Origin: Alcanivorax sp.
Lineage (GTDB): Bacteria; Pseudomonadota; Gammaproteobacteria; Pseudomonadales; Alcanivoracaceae
DNA: 64,000 nt
Assembly: GCF_017794965.1 (NCBI RefSeq)
Contig: NZ_CP051240.1
Location: 3,720,001 to 3,784,000 of the forward strand
Reading direction: 5' to 3'
This document shows, one piece after another, positions 6,691 through 15,688 of the stretch. The notes under the pieces were generated by a model. It was not told the origin of the DNA and did not search any database. It saw only the letters and a list, made by a program, of their open reading frames with translations. The position numbers and the translations under genes are program-made. Numbering within the stretch: position 1 is the stretch's first letter; the number at the start of each line of letters is the position of its first letter.

Positions 6691-7839
6691 ATGTTCGAGA
6701 GCATGAATCCCGATCGGATGCTGACAATAAAAAAGTGGGGCTACGTGTTGTTCTGGGCAACCATGGTGCCGCTGGTACCCTTCTCCGCCTTTGTCGGTGT
6801 GGATAATGGCACCCAGGATTACTGGGCCTGGTTCCTGTATTTCGTGATCTTCGGCATCATCCCGGTGCTGGACTACATCATCGGCAAGGACCCTTCCAAC
6901 CCGGATGAAGAGGTTCAGGTGCCCACCCTGACCGAAGAAGTGATCTATCGGGTGTTCACCATTCTGATGGGCTTCGTGTGGATCGCGGTGCTGTTCTATG
7001 CCGGCCACATCTTCATGACCAACGATTACGGCCTGCTGGGCAAGATCGGCTGGATTGTGTCCATTGGTACCGTGGGTGGCATTATTGCTATCAACCTGGG
7101 CCATGAGCTGATCCACAAGGATCCAAAGATTGAAAACTGGATGGGCGGTCTGCTGCTGTCCTCCGTGACCTATGCCGGCTTCAAGGTTGAGCACGTGCGT
7201 GGTCACCATGTACATGTGTCGACGCCGGATGATGCGTCTTCCAGCCGTTACAATCAGGGCCTGTATGATTTTCTGCCGAAGGCGTTCGTGCGTAACTTCA
7301 AGAATGCCTGGGCGCTGGAGAAGAAGTACCTGGAGCGCAAAGGCAAAAAGAATATCAGCATCCATAACGAGCTGATCTGGTGGTACAGCATTTCTGCCCT
7401 GTTTGCGGTGGCCTTCGGTGTTATCTGGGGCTGGCAGGGTGTGGTGTTCTTCCTGGGGCAGAGCTTCTTCGCAGCGCTGGCACTGGAAATCATCAACTAC
7501 ATCGAGCACTACGGCCTGCACCGTCGTGTTAATGACAACGGCCGCTACGAGCGGGTGACGCCGGCACACAGCTGGAACTCCAACTACCTGCTCACCAACA
7601 TCGCCCTGTTCCAGCTGCAGCGTCACAGTGACCACCACGCCTATGCCAAGCGTCGTTATCAGGTGCTGCGTCACTACGAGGAAAGCCCGCAGCTGCCGGG
7701 GGGCTATGCCGCCATGTACGTTCTGGCCCTGTTCCCGCCGCTGTGGAAAAAGGTCATGAACCCCCGTGTGGAGGCCTACTACGAGGGTGAGATGGATCAG
7801 CTGTTCCGGGATGCCAAGCGGGTGAATAATATCGCTTGA
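6691..7839 (+). CDS. alkB2: Alkane 1-monooxygenase (AlkB2 type)
   Basis: A 382-residue integral membrane di-iron monooxygenase that hydroxylates the terminal carbon of medium-chain n-alkanes, using rubredoxin and rubredoxin reductase (not in this window). All histidine boxes are present: HELIH (138-142), HVRGHH (168-173) and HSDHH (312-316), plus the alkane-hydroxylase signature NYIEHYGL (269-276). Several hydrophobic segments precede and separate the boxes. ATG 6691 has a GCGAGGA ribosome site 9 bases upstream. Divergent regulator upstream, terminator and heptad array downstream; the gene is monocistronic. Family assignment is secure; the alkB2 label rests on the gntR neighbourhood. Confidence 0.97.
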   Translation: MFESMNPDRMLTIKKWGYVLFWATMVPLVPFSAFVGVDNGTQDYWAWFLYFVIFGIIPVLDYIIGKDPSNPDEEVQVPTLTEEVIYRVFTILMGFVWIAVLFYAGHIFMTNDYGLLGKIGWIVSIGTVGGIIAINLGHELIHKDPKIENWMGGLLLSSVTYAGFKVEHVRGHHVHVSTPDDASSSRYNQGLYDFLPKAFVRNFKNAWALEKKYLERKGKKNISIHNELIWWYSISALFAVAFGVIWGWQGVVFFLGQSFFAALALEIINYIEHYGLHRRVNDNGRYERVTPAHSWNSNYLLTNIALFQLQRHSDHHAYAKRRYQVLRHYEESPQLPGGYAAMYVLALFPPLWKKVMNPRVEAYYEGEMDQLFRDAKRVNNIA

Positions 7840-7842
7840 AGG

Positions 7843-7877
7843 CAGTTAACAGTGAACAGTGAATAGTTAACAGCGAA
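7843..7877 (+). repeat. Heptad array directly after alkB2 (unit CAGTKAA)
   Basis: Five 7-bp units (CAGTTAA, CAGTGAA twice, TAGTTAA, CAGCGAA) start 4 bases after the alkB2 stop. They are inverted relative to, and match, the array at 5851-5881, so the gntR/alkB2 pair lies between two matching arms. Confidence 0.75.
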
Positions 7878-7884
7878 AGACGAC

Positions 7885-7912
7885 AAGCCCCGGCATTGCC
7901 GGGGCTTTTTTT
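7885..7912 (+). terminator. Rho-independent terminator of alkB2
   Basis: A 10-bp perfect stem AAGCCCCGGC/GCCGGGGCTT with a 3-base loop, followed by a T-run. Confidence 0.93.
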
Positions 7913-7980
7913 GGTTCATCGCGGATTAGCGGGAAGTCTGACTTTACATCAGTATCAGTAAACGTTGTTCCGATTCTCGC

Positions 7981-8112
7981 TGTGGGAGCTTGCTTGCAAG
8001 CGAATGGGTTTGGGGCGAGGCTGGGAAAGGCTTCGTTTGCAAGCAAGTTATTCGCTTCGCTCACCTTTCGGGCCGCACTCCGTGCGTTAGTTCGCTACGC
8101 TACGCTCCCACC
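7981..8112. repeat. REPIN with an expanded arm
   Basis: The left REP TGTGGGAGCTTGCTTGCAAG faces a right REP whose stem is interrupted: AAGCAAGTTATTCGC is followed by about 50 extra bases (8055-8105, itself palindromic around TTCGCTTCGCTC) before GCTCCCACC. The same insert recurs inverted at 53963-54022. Confidence 0.65.
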
Positions 8113-8211
8113 CCAAGAGCAAAATCGCCCTCGGCCAGTTCATGCCTGGCCCGGTTTTCCGTCATTCCGAGATGAGCCTGTTTGTTGGCCGCGCAGAGGC
8201 GGTGTTTCCCC

Positions 8212-8344
8212 TGTAGGAGCCCAGCTTGCCTGGGCGAAAAGCTCAGGAGCGAGGACGAATTGCGAGAACCTGGCTTGATGCGCATCCGGTTATGTCTTTC
8301 GAAATTCGACACTCTTATCGCCCAGGCAAGCTGGGCTCCTACAA
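8212..8344. repeat. REPIN of the CCCAGCTTGCCTGGGCGA subfamily
   Basis: Inverted REPs TGTAGGAGCCCAGCTTGCC... (8212) and its complement ending at 8344 surround about 80 bp. The same subfamily recurs at 59150-59275. Confidence 0.75.
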
Positions 8345-8399
8345 GGGCCGAACAGGACGCGGTTGTAACGTAGGCGCGGGCACGGCCAACCCCGCGCAA

Positions 8400-8430
8400 C
8401 TATTCACTATTCATTATTAACTATTAACTG
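8400..8430. repeat. Heptad array after trkH (unit CTATTAA)
   Basis: Units CTATTCA, CTATTCA, TTATTAA, CTATTAA, CTG, ending 4 bases before the trkH stop codon. It is preceded by GGCGCGGGCACGG and CCCGCGCAA, the same core and border motifs as at 5808-5850. Confidence 0.75.
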
Positions 8431-8434
8431 CTTT

Positions 8435-9886
8435 TTACTGTCGCCAGAACATGGGCGTGAACAGCACCAGCAGGGTGAAGATTTCCAGGCGGCCGGCGAC
8501 CATGAGGACGGTCATCATCCACTTGGCGCTATCGGTAATGTTGGCAAAGCCGGCGCCTACCTCGCCGATGCCCACCCCCAGGTTGTTGAGGCTGGCGGCC
8601 ACGGCGCTGACGGCGGTGGTGAGATCCATGCCGGTCATGGTGAACAGCAGGGTGAAGATCACCGAGATGGTGATATAGACGCCAACGAACCCCCACACGG
8701 CCTGGAGTACCCGATCGGGAATGGACTGGCGGCCAAAGCGCAGGGCAAACACCCCGTTGGGATAAATCAGCCGGCGCAGTTCGCGGATGCTGTGGTGAAA
8801 TACCAGAGCGGCGCGGACGGCTTTCATGCCGCCGCCGGTGGAGCCGGCGCAGCCGCCGATAAAACTGGTGAAGACCAGCAGGAAGGGGATGAAGCCCGGG
8901 AAGGCCGCCGCGTTGGTGCTGGTCAGCCCGGTGCCGGTGCTGAAAGACGCCACCTGGAACGCGGAGTGGCGTAGGGCATCGGCAAAGTTGAAGTCGTAAT
9001 GGAAGAACAGTAGCCCGGCGGTGATGATGCTGGTGTAGATCAGGAACAGGGTGATGAAGAAACGGAATTCCGGATCACGGATGAACACCAGCAGGGAGCG
9101 ACCACGCCACATGGCGAAATGCAGGGCGAAGTTGATGCCGCCAATCAGGATGAACGTGGTGGCGGTCCAGTCAATCAGCGGGTTGTCCCAGTAGGCCATG
9201 GAGGCGTCGTGGGTGGAGAAGCCGCCGGTGGCCACGGTGCTGAAGCTGTGGCAGATGGCATCGAACACGGTCATCCCGAAAGCCCAGTAGAGAGCGGCGC
9301 AGGCGACAGTAATGAACAGATAGATGTACCACAGGGCCTTGGCGGTTTCGGCGATCCGCGGGGTGAGCTTGGCGTCTTTCATGGGGCCGGGGATTTCCGC
9401 CTTGTACAGCTGCATGCCCCCGATACCCAACATGGGCAGAATGGCCACGGCCAGTACCACTACGCCCATGCCGCCGAGCCACTGTAGTTGCTGGCGATAA
9501 TAGAGAATGGACTTGGGCAGAAAATCCAGGCCGGAAAGCACGGTGGCGCCGGTGGTGGTCAGCCCCGATACGGATTCGAACACGGCATCGGTGAAACCCA
9601 CCGGCACATCATCGCTAATGATCAGGGGCAGGGCGCCGATCACCCCCAGCACTGACCAGAACAGGGTAACCACCAGGAAGCCGTCGCGGGTTTGCAGTTC
9701 CGCCTTGTTGCGGAAGAAGGGCAGCCACAGGGCCAGGCCCAGCGCCAGGCTGAGCACAAAGGAAATCAGGAACGGGCCTTCACCGCCTTCCTGATACCAG
9801 TAGGACACCGCCACCGGCGGCATCATGGTAAAGCTGAACACCACCAGCAACAGGCCAAGAATTTTCGAGATCAGCGCGAAGTGCAT
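8435..9886 (-). CDS. trkH: Trk potassium uptake system, membrane subunit TrkH
   Basis: A 483-residue polytopic membrane protein, the usual TrkH length. Selectivity-filter loops typical of the Trk/Ktr/HKT superfamily are visible: SGLTTTGATVL near 110, STVATGGFSTHD near 220, SFSTGTGLTST near 320 and SLNNLGVGIG near 440. It transports K+ with the cytosolic regulator TrkA, whose gene lies just upstream in the same direction. A gap of 157 bp filled by a heptad element separates the two. Confidence 0.96.
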   Translation of the reverse strand: MHFALISKILGLLLVVFSFTMMPPVAVSYWYQEGGEGPFLISFVLSLALGLALWLPFFRNKAELQTRDGFLVVTLFWSVLGVIGALPLIISDDVPVGFTDAVFESVSGLTTTGATVLSGLDFLPKSILYYRQQLQWLGGMGVVVLAVAILPMLGIGGMQLYKAEIPGPMKDAKLTPRIAETAKALWYIYLFITVACAALYWAFGMTVFDAICHSFSTVATGGFSTHDASMAYWDNPLIDWTATTFILIGGINFALHFAMWRGRSLLVFIRDPEFRFFITLFLIYTSIITAGLLFFHYDFNFADALRHSAFQVASFSTGTGLTSTNAAAFPGFIPFLLVFTSFIGGCAGSTGGGMKAVRAALVFHHSIRELRRLIYPNGVFALRFGRQSIPDRVLQAVWGFVGVYITISVIFTLLFTMTGMDLTTAVSAVAASLNNLGVGIGEVGAGFANITDSAKWMMTVLMVAGRLEIFTLLVLFTPMFWRQ

Positions 9887-9900
9887 GGTTAGCTGGCCTG

Positions 9901-9991
9901 GTCTGACGTCTGACGTCGGACGTCTGACGCGTAAACACTGGTGCGTGGAGCGAGGTTAGGGGCGTCCGTCGTCCGTCGTCCGACGTCCGAC
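9901..9991. repeat. Heptad element between trkA and trkH (unit GTCYGAC)
   Basis: The left arm has four units (GTCTGAC, GTCTGAC, GTCGGAC, GTCTGAC; 9901-9928); the right arm has four units (GTCCGTC twice, GTCCGAC twice; 9964-9991). As GTC/GAC is self-complementary, the arms form an inverted pair around only about 35 bp. Confidence 0.8.
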
Positions 9992-10043
9992 CCGCTTATA
10001 GAAACTGCTTCCATTGCCGCTGCTCCAGTCACCACAGAATCCC

Positions 10044-11420
10044 CTAAAAGAACGTAAACCCCACCTGGAACAGTTTTTCCACGTCCCGGGTGCGGCGCTT
10101 GTCGATCAGAAACAGGATGACGTGATCATCCGGTTCGATGACCACGTCATCGTGGGCGATCAGCACTTTCTCGCCACGTACGATGGCGCCGATGGTGGTG
10201 CCTTCGGGCAGGTCGATATCCTCGATGGCACGGCCCACTACCTTGGAGGAGCGAGCGTCACCGTGGGCAATGGCCTCGATAGCTTCTGCCGCGCCCCGGC
10301 GCAGGGAATAGACGTTCACCACATCACCGCGGCGCACATGGCTGAGCAGGCTGCCGATGGTGGACTGTTGGGGCGAAATGGCGATGTCGATGTCGTGACC
10401 CTGGACCAGATCCACATAGGCCGGGTTGGAGATCAGCGTCATCACCTTGCGTGCGCCCAGCCGCTTGGCCAGCAACGAAGCCATGATGTTGGCTTCGTCA
10501 TCGTTGGTGAGGGCGCAGAACACATCGGTGTTTTCGATGTTGGCGCGCAGCAGTTCGTCACGGTCGGTGGCCAGGCCCTGCAAGACCACGGTCTGGGCCA
10601 GCTTTTCGCCCAGCCAGTCGGCGCGGCCTGGACTGCGCTCCAGCACTTTCACGTTGTAGCGGTGCTGAATGGTCTTGGCCAGGCGGTAGCCGATGTTGCC
10701 GCCGCCGGCGATGAGGATGCGCTTGTAGTTGTGTTCCAGGCGGCGCAATTCACTCATTACCGCGCGGATGTCGTTCTTGGCGGCAATGAAGAACACTTCA
10801 TCATCCGCTTCGATCACCGTGTTGCCTTCTGGAATGATGGGCCGGCCGCGGCGGAAGATGGCCGCTACCCGGGTATCCACGTTGGGCATGTGCTTGCGCA
10901 GTTCGCGCAGCTCGTTGCCCACCAACGGGCCGCCATAATAGGCGCGCACCGCCACCAGCTGTACCCGGCCACCGGCAAAGTTCACCACCTGCAGGGCGCC
11001 GGGGTGTTCGATCAGCCGGCGGATATAGTCGGTGACCACCTGCTCCGGGCTGATGATCACATCAATGGGCAGGGCGCCTTCATTGAACAGTTTGTCCGAG
11101 CGGCTGGTGTAGTGGGCGGTACGGATACGGGCAATCTTGGAGGGGGTGCGGAACAGGGAGTAGGCCACCTGACAGGCAATCATGTTGGCCTCGTCAGAAT
11201 TGGTGACCGCAATCAGCATGTCGGCGTCTTCGGCGCCGGCCTCCTTGAGCACATTGGGGTAGCAGCCCATGCCGCGCACGGTGCCGATATCGAGTCGGTC
11301 GCCCAGCTCGCGCAGACGCTCCGCATCGGTATCGATGACGGTAATGTCGTTCCGCTCGTTGGCCAGGTTTTCTGCCAGGGTTCCCCCCACCTGACCGGCA
11401 CCGAGAATGATGATTTTCAT
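10044..11420 (-). CDS. trkA: Trk potassium transporter regulatory subunit TrkA
   Basis: A 458-residue cytosolic protein with two RCK repeats. The first NAD-binding motif GAGQVGGTLAENL is at residues 6-18; a second (AGGGNIGYRLAKTI) lies near 238. TrkA binds NAD(H) and gates TrkH. I start at the ATG 11418-11420 because the Rossmann strand MKIIILGAGQVG begins there. This makes a 4-bp ATGA overlap with rsmB, implying translational coupling. Confidence 0.97.
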   Translation of the reverse strand: MKIIILGAGQVGGTLAENLANERNDITVIDTDAERLRELGDRLDIGTVRGMGCYPNVLKEAGAEDADMLIAVTNSDEANMIACQVAYSLFRTPSKIARIRTAHYTSRSDKLFNEGALPIDVIISPEQVVTDYIRRLIEHPGALQVVNFAGGRVQLVAVRAYYGGPLVGNELRELRKHMPNVDTRVAAIFRRGRPIIPEGNTVIEADDEVFFIAAKNDIRAVMSELRRLEHNYKRILIAGGGNIGYRLAKTIQHRYNVKVLERSPGRADWLGEKLAQTVVLQGLATDRDELLRANIENTDVFCALTNDDEANIMASLLAKRLGARKVMTLISNPAYVDLVQGHDIDIAISPQQSTIGSLLSHVRRGDVVNVYSLRRGAAEAIEAIAHGDARSSKVVGRAIEDIDLPEGTTIGAIVRGEKVLIAHDDVVIEPDDHVILFLIDKRRTRDVEKLFQVGFTFF

Positions 11421-12745
11421 GCGTCCTGCTGAGCCCCCTTGCGCAGGCAAGCCAGATAGAAGCCATCCGGTCCGTCTTGCTGCGGAAACAACTGCCATCC
11501 CGCGTCCACCATTGTGGCCTGTTCCGGGCGTGGCGTCACATCCCGTGCCTGTGGCTGGCGCTGCAGAAACGCGCTGACCTGACGATCATTCTCGTCGCGC
11601 AGCACCGAACAGGTGGCATACACCAGCATGCCGCCGGGCTTGAGCAGCGGCCATAGTGCATCCAGCATGCGCGCTTGTAAATCAACCAGTGCAGGAATGT
11701 CCGACGCTTTTCGGTGCCATTTCACGTCCGGTTGGCGACGCAGAATGCCGGTGGCGGAGCAGGGCGCATCCAGCAGGATGGCATCAAAGGGCTCGCCATC
11801 CCACCATTGCTCTGGCTGACTGGCGTCCCCCTGCAACAGGGTGGCGGTGGCGCCAAGGCGCGCCAGGTTTTCCTTGATACGGGTCAGGCGGCGGGGCTCC
11901 AGCTCCAGGGCTACCAGGTCGGCATGGGGGAATTTTTCCCGCAGCTGGCCGGTCTTGCCGCCGGGGGCAGCGCAGGCATCAAGGATGCGGCCGTTGGGCG
12001 GCGCCTGCAGCAATTCGCCGGGAAGCTGGGCGGCTTCATCCTGCACTGACAGGGCGCCCTGCTCGAAACCAGGCAGCTGGAACACCGGCCGGGCCGGTTT
12101 CACATAGATGCTCCAGGGTGACAGGTCGCCGGGGCGGGCGCCCTCGCCCAGGGCGGCAATGGCGCCGGCCCGTTGTTGCTGGTTGCGATTGACCCGCAGG
12201 GTAAAAGGTGGGGTCTGCAGGTTGGCACGGGCCATGGCTTCGGCCTGCTCGGGCCAGTCCCGGGTCCAGCTTTTATACAGCCAGTCCGGCAGGCTGAGCT
12301 GGATGTTGGGAGTGGCGTCCGCAAGGGCGTCCTCCACGTTCAGCTTGCTGGCCTTGCGCAGCACCGCGTTGCTGAGGCCGGCGGCCCAGGGGGCTTTCAG
12401 CTTGCGACACAGCTGCGGGTAGGCATTGACGATGGCGTGGGCCGGGCGGTCACTGAACCACAGCTCATAAAGCCCGGCCAGTAACGCCAGTCGCACCGGC
12501 TGGGCACTGGCCTTGAGCGGTTTGGAGAGTTGCTGGTTAAGCCAGTGGTTGAGCGGGCGCAGGTGGCGGCAGACGCCGAAGCTGATATCCCGCATCAGGC
12601 CGCCGTCGCTGCCTTGCAGGGGGAAGTCGCGCAGTACCTCACGCAGGCTTTCGCCATCGCCCTTGCCGGGGATCACGCGGTCAAGAACGCGGACCGCGCT
12701 CAGCCGCGGGTCAGGCGTCGCCACTGTTGCTGTCCACTGCGTCAC
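11417..12745 (-). CDS. rsmB: 16S rRNA (cytosine-967-C5)-methyltransferase
   Basis: A 442-residue protein. The N-terminal NusB-like RNA-binding domain covers about 1-150. The SAM-dependent methyltransferase domain has DACAAPGGKTGQL, the catalytic cysteine motif DAPCSATGILRRQPDVKW and YATCSV. It methylates C967 of 16S rRNA. It overlaps fmt by 35 bp and trkA by 4 bp, the fmt-rsmB-trkA order common in gammaproteobacteria. Confidence 0.96.
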   Translation of the reverse strand: MTQWTATVATPDPRLSAVRVLDRVIPGKGDGESLREVLRDFPLQGSDGGLMRDISFGVCRHLRPLNHWLNQQLSKPLKASAQPVRLALLAGLYELWFSDRPAHAIVNAYPQLCRKLKAPWAAGLSNAVLRKASKLNVEDALADATPNIQLSLPDWLYKSWTRDWPEQAEAMARANLQTPPFTLRVNRNQQQRAGAIAALGEGARPGDLSPWSIYVKPARPVFQLPGFEQGALSVQDEAAQLPGELLQAPPNGRILDACAAPGGKTGQLREKFPHADLVALELEPRRLTRIKENLARLGATATLLQGDASQPEQWWDGEPFDAILLDAPCSATGILRRQPDVKWHRKASDIPALVDLQARMLDALWPLLKPGGMLVYATCSVLRDENDRQVSAFLQRQPQARDVTPRPEQATMVDAGWQLFPQQDGPDGFYLACLRKGAQQDA

Positions 12746-13691
12746 CCAGGGGCTCGCCGACCTTGAACAGATCCGGGTTGCCGCGCAGCAGGTCGGCCAC
12801 GGCCATGCGCCGTTTGCCCGGCAGCTGCAGGGCTTCCAGTATCAGGATGCCGTCGCCGGTGGCCACCTGAATACCGCTGTCGTCCACCTTGAGGATTTGG
12901 CCGGGCTCGTCATCATCCTTGCCGGGCAGCGGGCTTTCACTGGCCTGCCAGACCCGCATGGGCTGGCCGTTGAGGGGCACCCAGGCCACCGGAAACGGGT
13001 TGAAGGCACGGATGCGGTTGTAGAGGGCGCGGGTGGGCAGGCGGAAATCCAGCCGCCCTTCTGCCTTGCTCAGCTTGTGGGCATAGGTCACGCCGTCGTC
13101 CGGTTGGACGGTGGCGTTGGCCAGATACTGTTCCAAATCATCCAGTACGGTGACCAGCAGCCGCGCGCCCTGGGCGGCCAGCCGGTCGTGGAGTTCGCCG
13201 CCGGTCTCTGCGTCGCCAATGGGCAGGGACTCGCTGAGTAGCATGGGGCCGGTATCCAGGCCGGCTTCCATCATCATGATGGTGTTGCCGGTCTCGGTAT
13301 CCCCCATGCTGATGGCGCGCTGGATCGGTGCCGCCCCGCGCCAGCGGGGCAGCAGGGAACCGTGCACGTTCAGGCAGGCCAAACGGGGAATATCCAGCAC
13401 CGCCTGGGGAATGATCAGCCCATAGGCCACAACGACCAGTGCATCCAGATTCAGGTCGCGCAGCTGTTGGCGAATCTCCTCGCCCTTCAGGTTTTCGGGC
13501 TGCAGCACCGGAATATCATGGCTTTCCGCCAGTAGCTTTACCGGGCTCTTCTGTACTTTCTTGCCACGACCGGCAGCCCGGTCCGGCTGGGTGAGCACAG
13601 CCACCACGTCATGATCACTGTCGAGCACGGCCTGCAGACTGGCCGCAGCAAAATCCGGGGTGCCGGCGAAGGCGAGACGTAAGGGTTTCAA
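12711..13691 (-). CDS. fmt: Methionyl-tRNA formyltransferase
   Basis: A 326-residue enzyme that formylates initiator Met-tRNA using 10-formyltetrahydrofolate. The N-terminal formyltransferase domain has FAGTPDFAA at the start and the catalytic segment NVHGSLLPRWRGAAPIQRAI. The C-terminal OB-like domain contains the end of the protein (LQLPGKRRMAVADLLRG). It is followed immediately by rsmB with overlap; def is 197 bp upstream, separated by a heptad element. Confidence 0.97.
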   Translation of the reverse strand: MKPLRLAFAGTPDFAAASLQAVLDSDHDVVAVLTQPDRAAGRGKKVQKSPVKLLAESHDIPVLQPENLKGEEIRQQLRDLNLDALVVVAYGLIIPQAVLDIPRLACLNVHGSLLPRWRGAAPIQRAISMGDTETGNTIMMMEAGLDTGPMLLSESLPIGDAETGGELHDRLAAQGARLLVTVLDDLEQYLANATVQPDDGVTYAHKLSKAEGRLDFRLPTRALYNRIRAFNPFPVAWVPLNGQPMRVWQASESPLPGKDDDEPGQILKVDDSGIQVATGDGILILEALQLPGKRRMAVADLLRGNPDLFKVGEPLGDAVDSNSGDA

Positions 13692-13732
13692 TGAACAGCC
13701 TCTGGGTTGGTGATGATGAGGAAGGGAAGATC

Positions 13733-13889
13733 AGTTGAAAGTGTAAAGTTGAAAGTTCAAACGCGGATCACTGTTGCGGCCAGCGAATGGGCGCTTTCCC
13801 CGCGCCGGAACGTTAGAGCGCGGGAAACGAGTTAGACGCTTGCTCAGCCTACCGCGCGCTTTTCAACTTTAAACTTTGAACTTTCAACT
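13733..13889. repeat. Heptad-armed element between def and fmt (unit AGTTSAA)
   Basis: The left arm (13733-13760, four units) and right arm (13862-13889, four units) are inverted copies. The core starts with ACGCGG, ends with CGCGCTTTTCAAC and contains GAGCGCGGGAAACG. The last base of the right arm is part of the def stop codon. Confidence 0.85.
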
Positions 13890-14395
13890 CAACCCTGCAG
13901 CCGGTGCACTTTCTCCAGCTTCTTCTTGATCCGGTCGCGCTTGAGGCGGGAAACGTAGTCCACGAACAGCTTGCCTTCCAGATGGTCGATCTCGTGCTGG
14001 ATGCAGGTGGCGAGGAGCTCGTCGGCCTCTTCCTCGAAGGTGTTGCCGTCCCGGTCCAGCGCAGTGATCTTCACCCGTGCTGGGCGCTTCACCTTCTCAT
14101 AGAAGCCGGGCACCGACAGACAGCCCTCCTCGTAGGGGGCCAGATCATCGGTGAGCGGGGTAATTTCCGGGTTGATAAAGACCCGGGGTTCGCTCTTGTC
14201 CTCGGACAGATCCATGACGATCACCCGCTTGTGCACGTTCACCTGGGTCGCAGCCAGGCCGATGCCGGGGGCGTCGTACATGGTTTCGAACATGTCGTCG
14301 ATGAGTTTGCGAAGCTCGTCATCTACCTTTTCCACCGGCTTTGCTACGGTTCTCAACCGGGGGTCAGGGAATTCCAGTATTTCCAGTTTGGCCAT
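13889..14395 (-). CDS. def: Peptide deformylase
   Basis: A 168-residue metalloenzyme that removes the formyl group from nascent N-terminal methionine. All three motifs are present: GIGLAATQ, EGCLS (metal-binding Cys) and QHEIDH (two metal-binding His plus catalytic Glu). I start at ATG 14393-14395 (MAKLEILEFPDPRLR), the family's usual N-terminus, not at the upstream in-frame Met. Pairs functionally with fmt downstream. Confidence 0.97.
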   Translation of the reverse strand: MAKLEILEFPDPRLRTVAKPVEKVDDELRKLIDDMFETMYDAPGIGLAATQVNVHKRVIVMDLSEDKSEPRVFINPEITPLTDDLAPYEEGCLSVPGFYEKVKRPARVKITALDRDGNTFEEEADELLATCIQHEIDHLEGKLFVDYVSRLKRDRIKKKLEKVHRLQG

Positions 14396-14539
14396 GTACC
14401 TTCTCAGAAGTTGCGATAGCACTCGAAATTCGGTTGCTAAATATATGATCGCATTGCTAGTATCCAAAAGAAACCGTGTCTGCCTCGGCGTCGCACGGCC
14501 TCTTTAGGGGATGAGTCCAATAATGATAAAAGGAATCCG

Positions 14540-15613
14540 ATGATGATGAAATCGGTCCAGCGCGCCTTTACCGTCGGGCTGCTGCTGTCAGTGACAGGCC
14601 TGGCCTCCGCTGCAGTGATGCTCAAAGATGGGCATCCCGGCAAGTATTATGTCAAGAATGGCGACACCCTGTGGGACATCAGCTCCCGTTTTCTGGAAGA
14701 GCCGTGGCAGTGGCCGGAAATCTGGCAAATCAATGAAGAAATTGGTAATCCGCACCTGATTTACCCCGGTGACGAGATTCGTCTTTCCTATGTGAATGGC
14801 GAGCCGCGTCTGTCCGTGAAGCGGGGTGTGGAAGAGACAGTGATGTCCAATGGGGTGGTCAAGCTGTCTCCGCGGGTGCGTGAAATCGCCAACGATGAGG
14901 CGATCCCGGTGATCCCGGCCAGCGCCATTGCCGCCTACCTGAAAGAAGGTCTGGTGGTGAGCCGCCAGGAAATCCAGGAAGCCCCCTACATTATCGGTGG
15001 CCGTGACCGTCGCGTGGTATTTGGCGAAGGTGACACGGTGTATGTCCGTGATACCCGCACCCAGTGGGAAGAGCTGGAACGGGGCTACGGGGTATACCGC
15101 ACCGGTGAGCAGTATGTGGACCCTGAAACCAACGAAGTACTGGGCTATGAAGCCCGCCAGGTGGGCCTGGGCCGGGTGTCCAACCAGGAAGGCGAAATTG
15201 TCAGCCTGCGCCTGAGTGATTCCACGGAAGATGTTCGCATTGATGACCGTATCTTCTCCACCGAAGACCGTCGCGTGCGCGGGGTGCTGTATCCCAGTGC
15301 CCCGGATACCAAGATCGAAGCCCAGGTGATGCGCTTCTTTGATCGCCTCAACAGTGTGGCCCGCAACGATGTGGTGGTGCTCAACAAGGGTATCCGTGAC
15401 GGCCTCAAGGAAGGCAACGTGCTGGATATCTTCGGCAAGGGTGAAGTGGTCCGCGATCGCCAGCTGGGCGACAACGTGGAGCTGCCTTCGGAAAAAACCG
15501 GCTCCCTTGTGGTGTTCCGGGTTTTCGACAAGGTCAGTTATGGCTTGATTATGGAGTCCACCCGGCCTATTTATATGAACGATATTGCCAAGAGTCCGGC
15601 GGGCAGCTACTGA
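14540..15613 (+). CDS. LysM peptidoglycan-binding protein, secreted
   Basis: A 357-residue protein with a signal peptide (cleavage likely after GLASA, near residue 24). A LysM domain at about 36-85 (YYVKNGDTLWDISSRFLEEPWQWPEIW...NPHLIYPGDEIRL) binds peptidoglycan. The remainder has no motif I recognise. It is divergent from def and 75 bp upstream of dprA, matching the conserved def/LysM/dprA layout in Pseudomonas and relatives. AAAGGA ribosome site 6 bases before the first of three tandem ATGs. Confidence 0.93.
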   Translation: MMMKSVQRAFTVGLLLSVTGLASAAVMLKDGHPGKYYVKNGDTLWDISSRFLEEPWQWPEIWQINEEIGNPHLIYPGDEIRLSYVNGEPRLSVKRGVEETVMSNGVVKLSPRVREIANDEAIPVIPASAIAAYLKEGLVVSRQEIQEAPYIIGGRDRRVVFGEGDTVYVRDTRTQWEELERGYGVYRTGEQYVDPETNEVLGYEARQVGLGRVSNQEGEIVSLRLSDSTEDVRIDDRIFSTEDRRVRGVLYPSAPDTKIEAQVMRFFDRLNSVARNDVVVLNKGIRDGLKEGNVLDIFGKGEVVRDRQLGDNVELPSEKTGSLVVFRVFDKVSYGLIMESTRPIYMNDIAKSPAGSY

Positions 15614-15688
15614 TCTGAACATGCGGTAGCGCTCACCGCCGGCGCTCAGGCGCCCCATTCACCGTCAACGCACACAAGGAGGTGGGCG

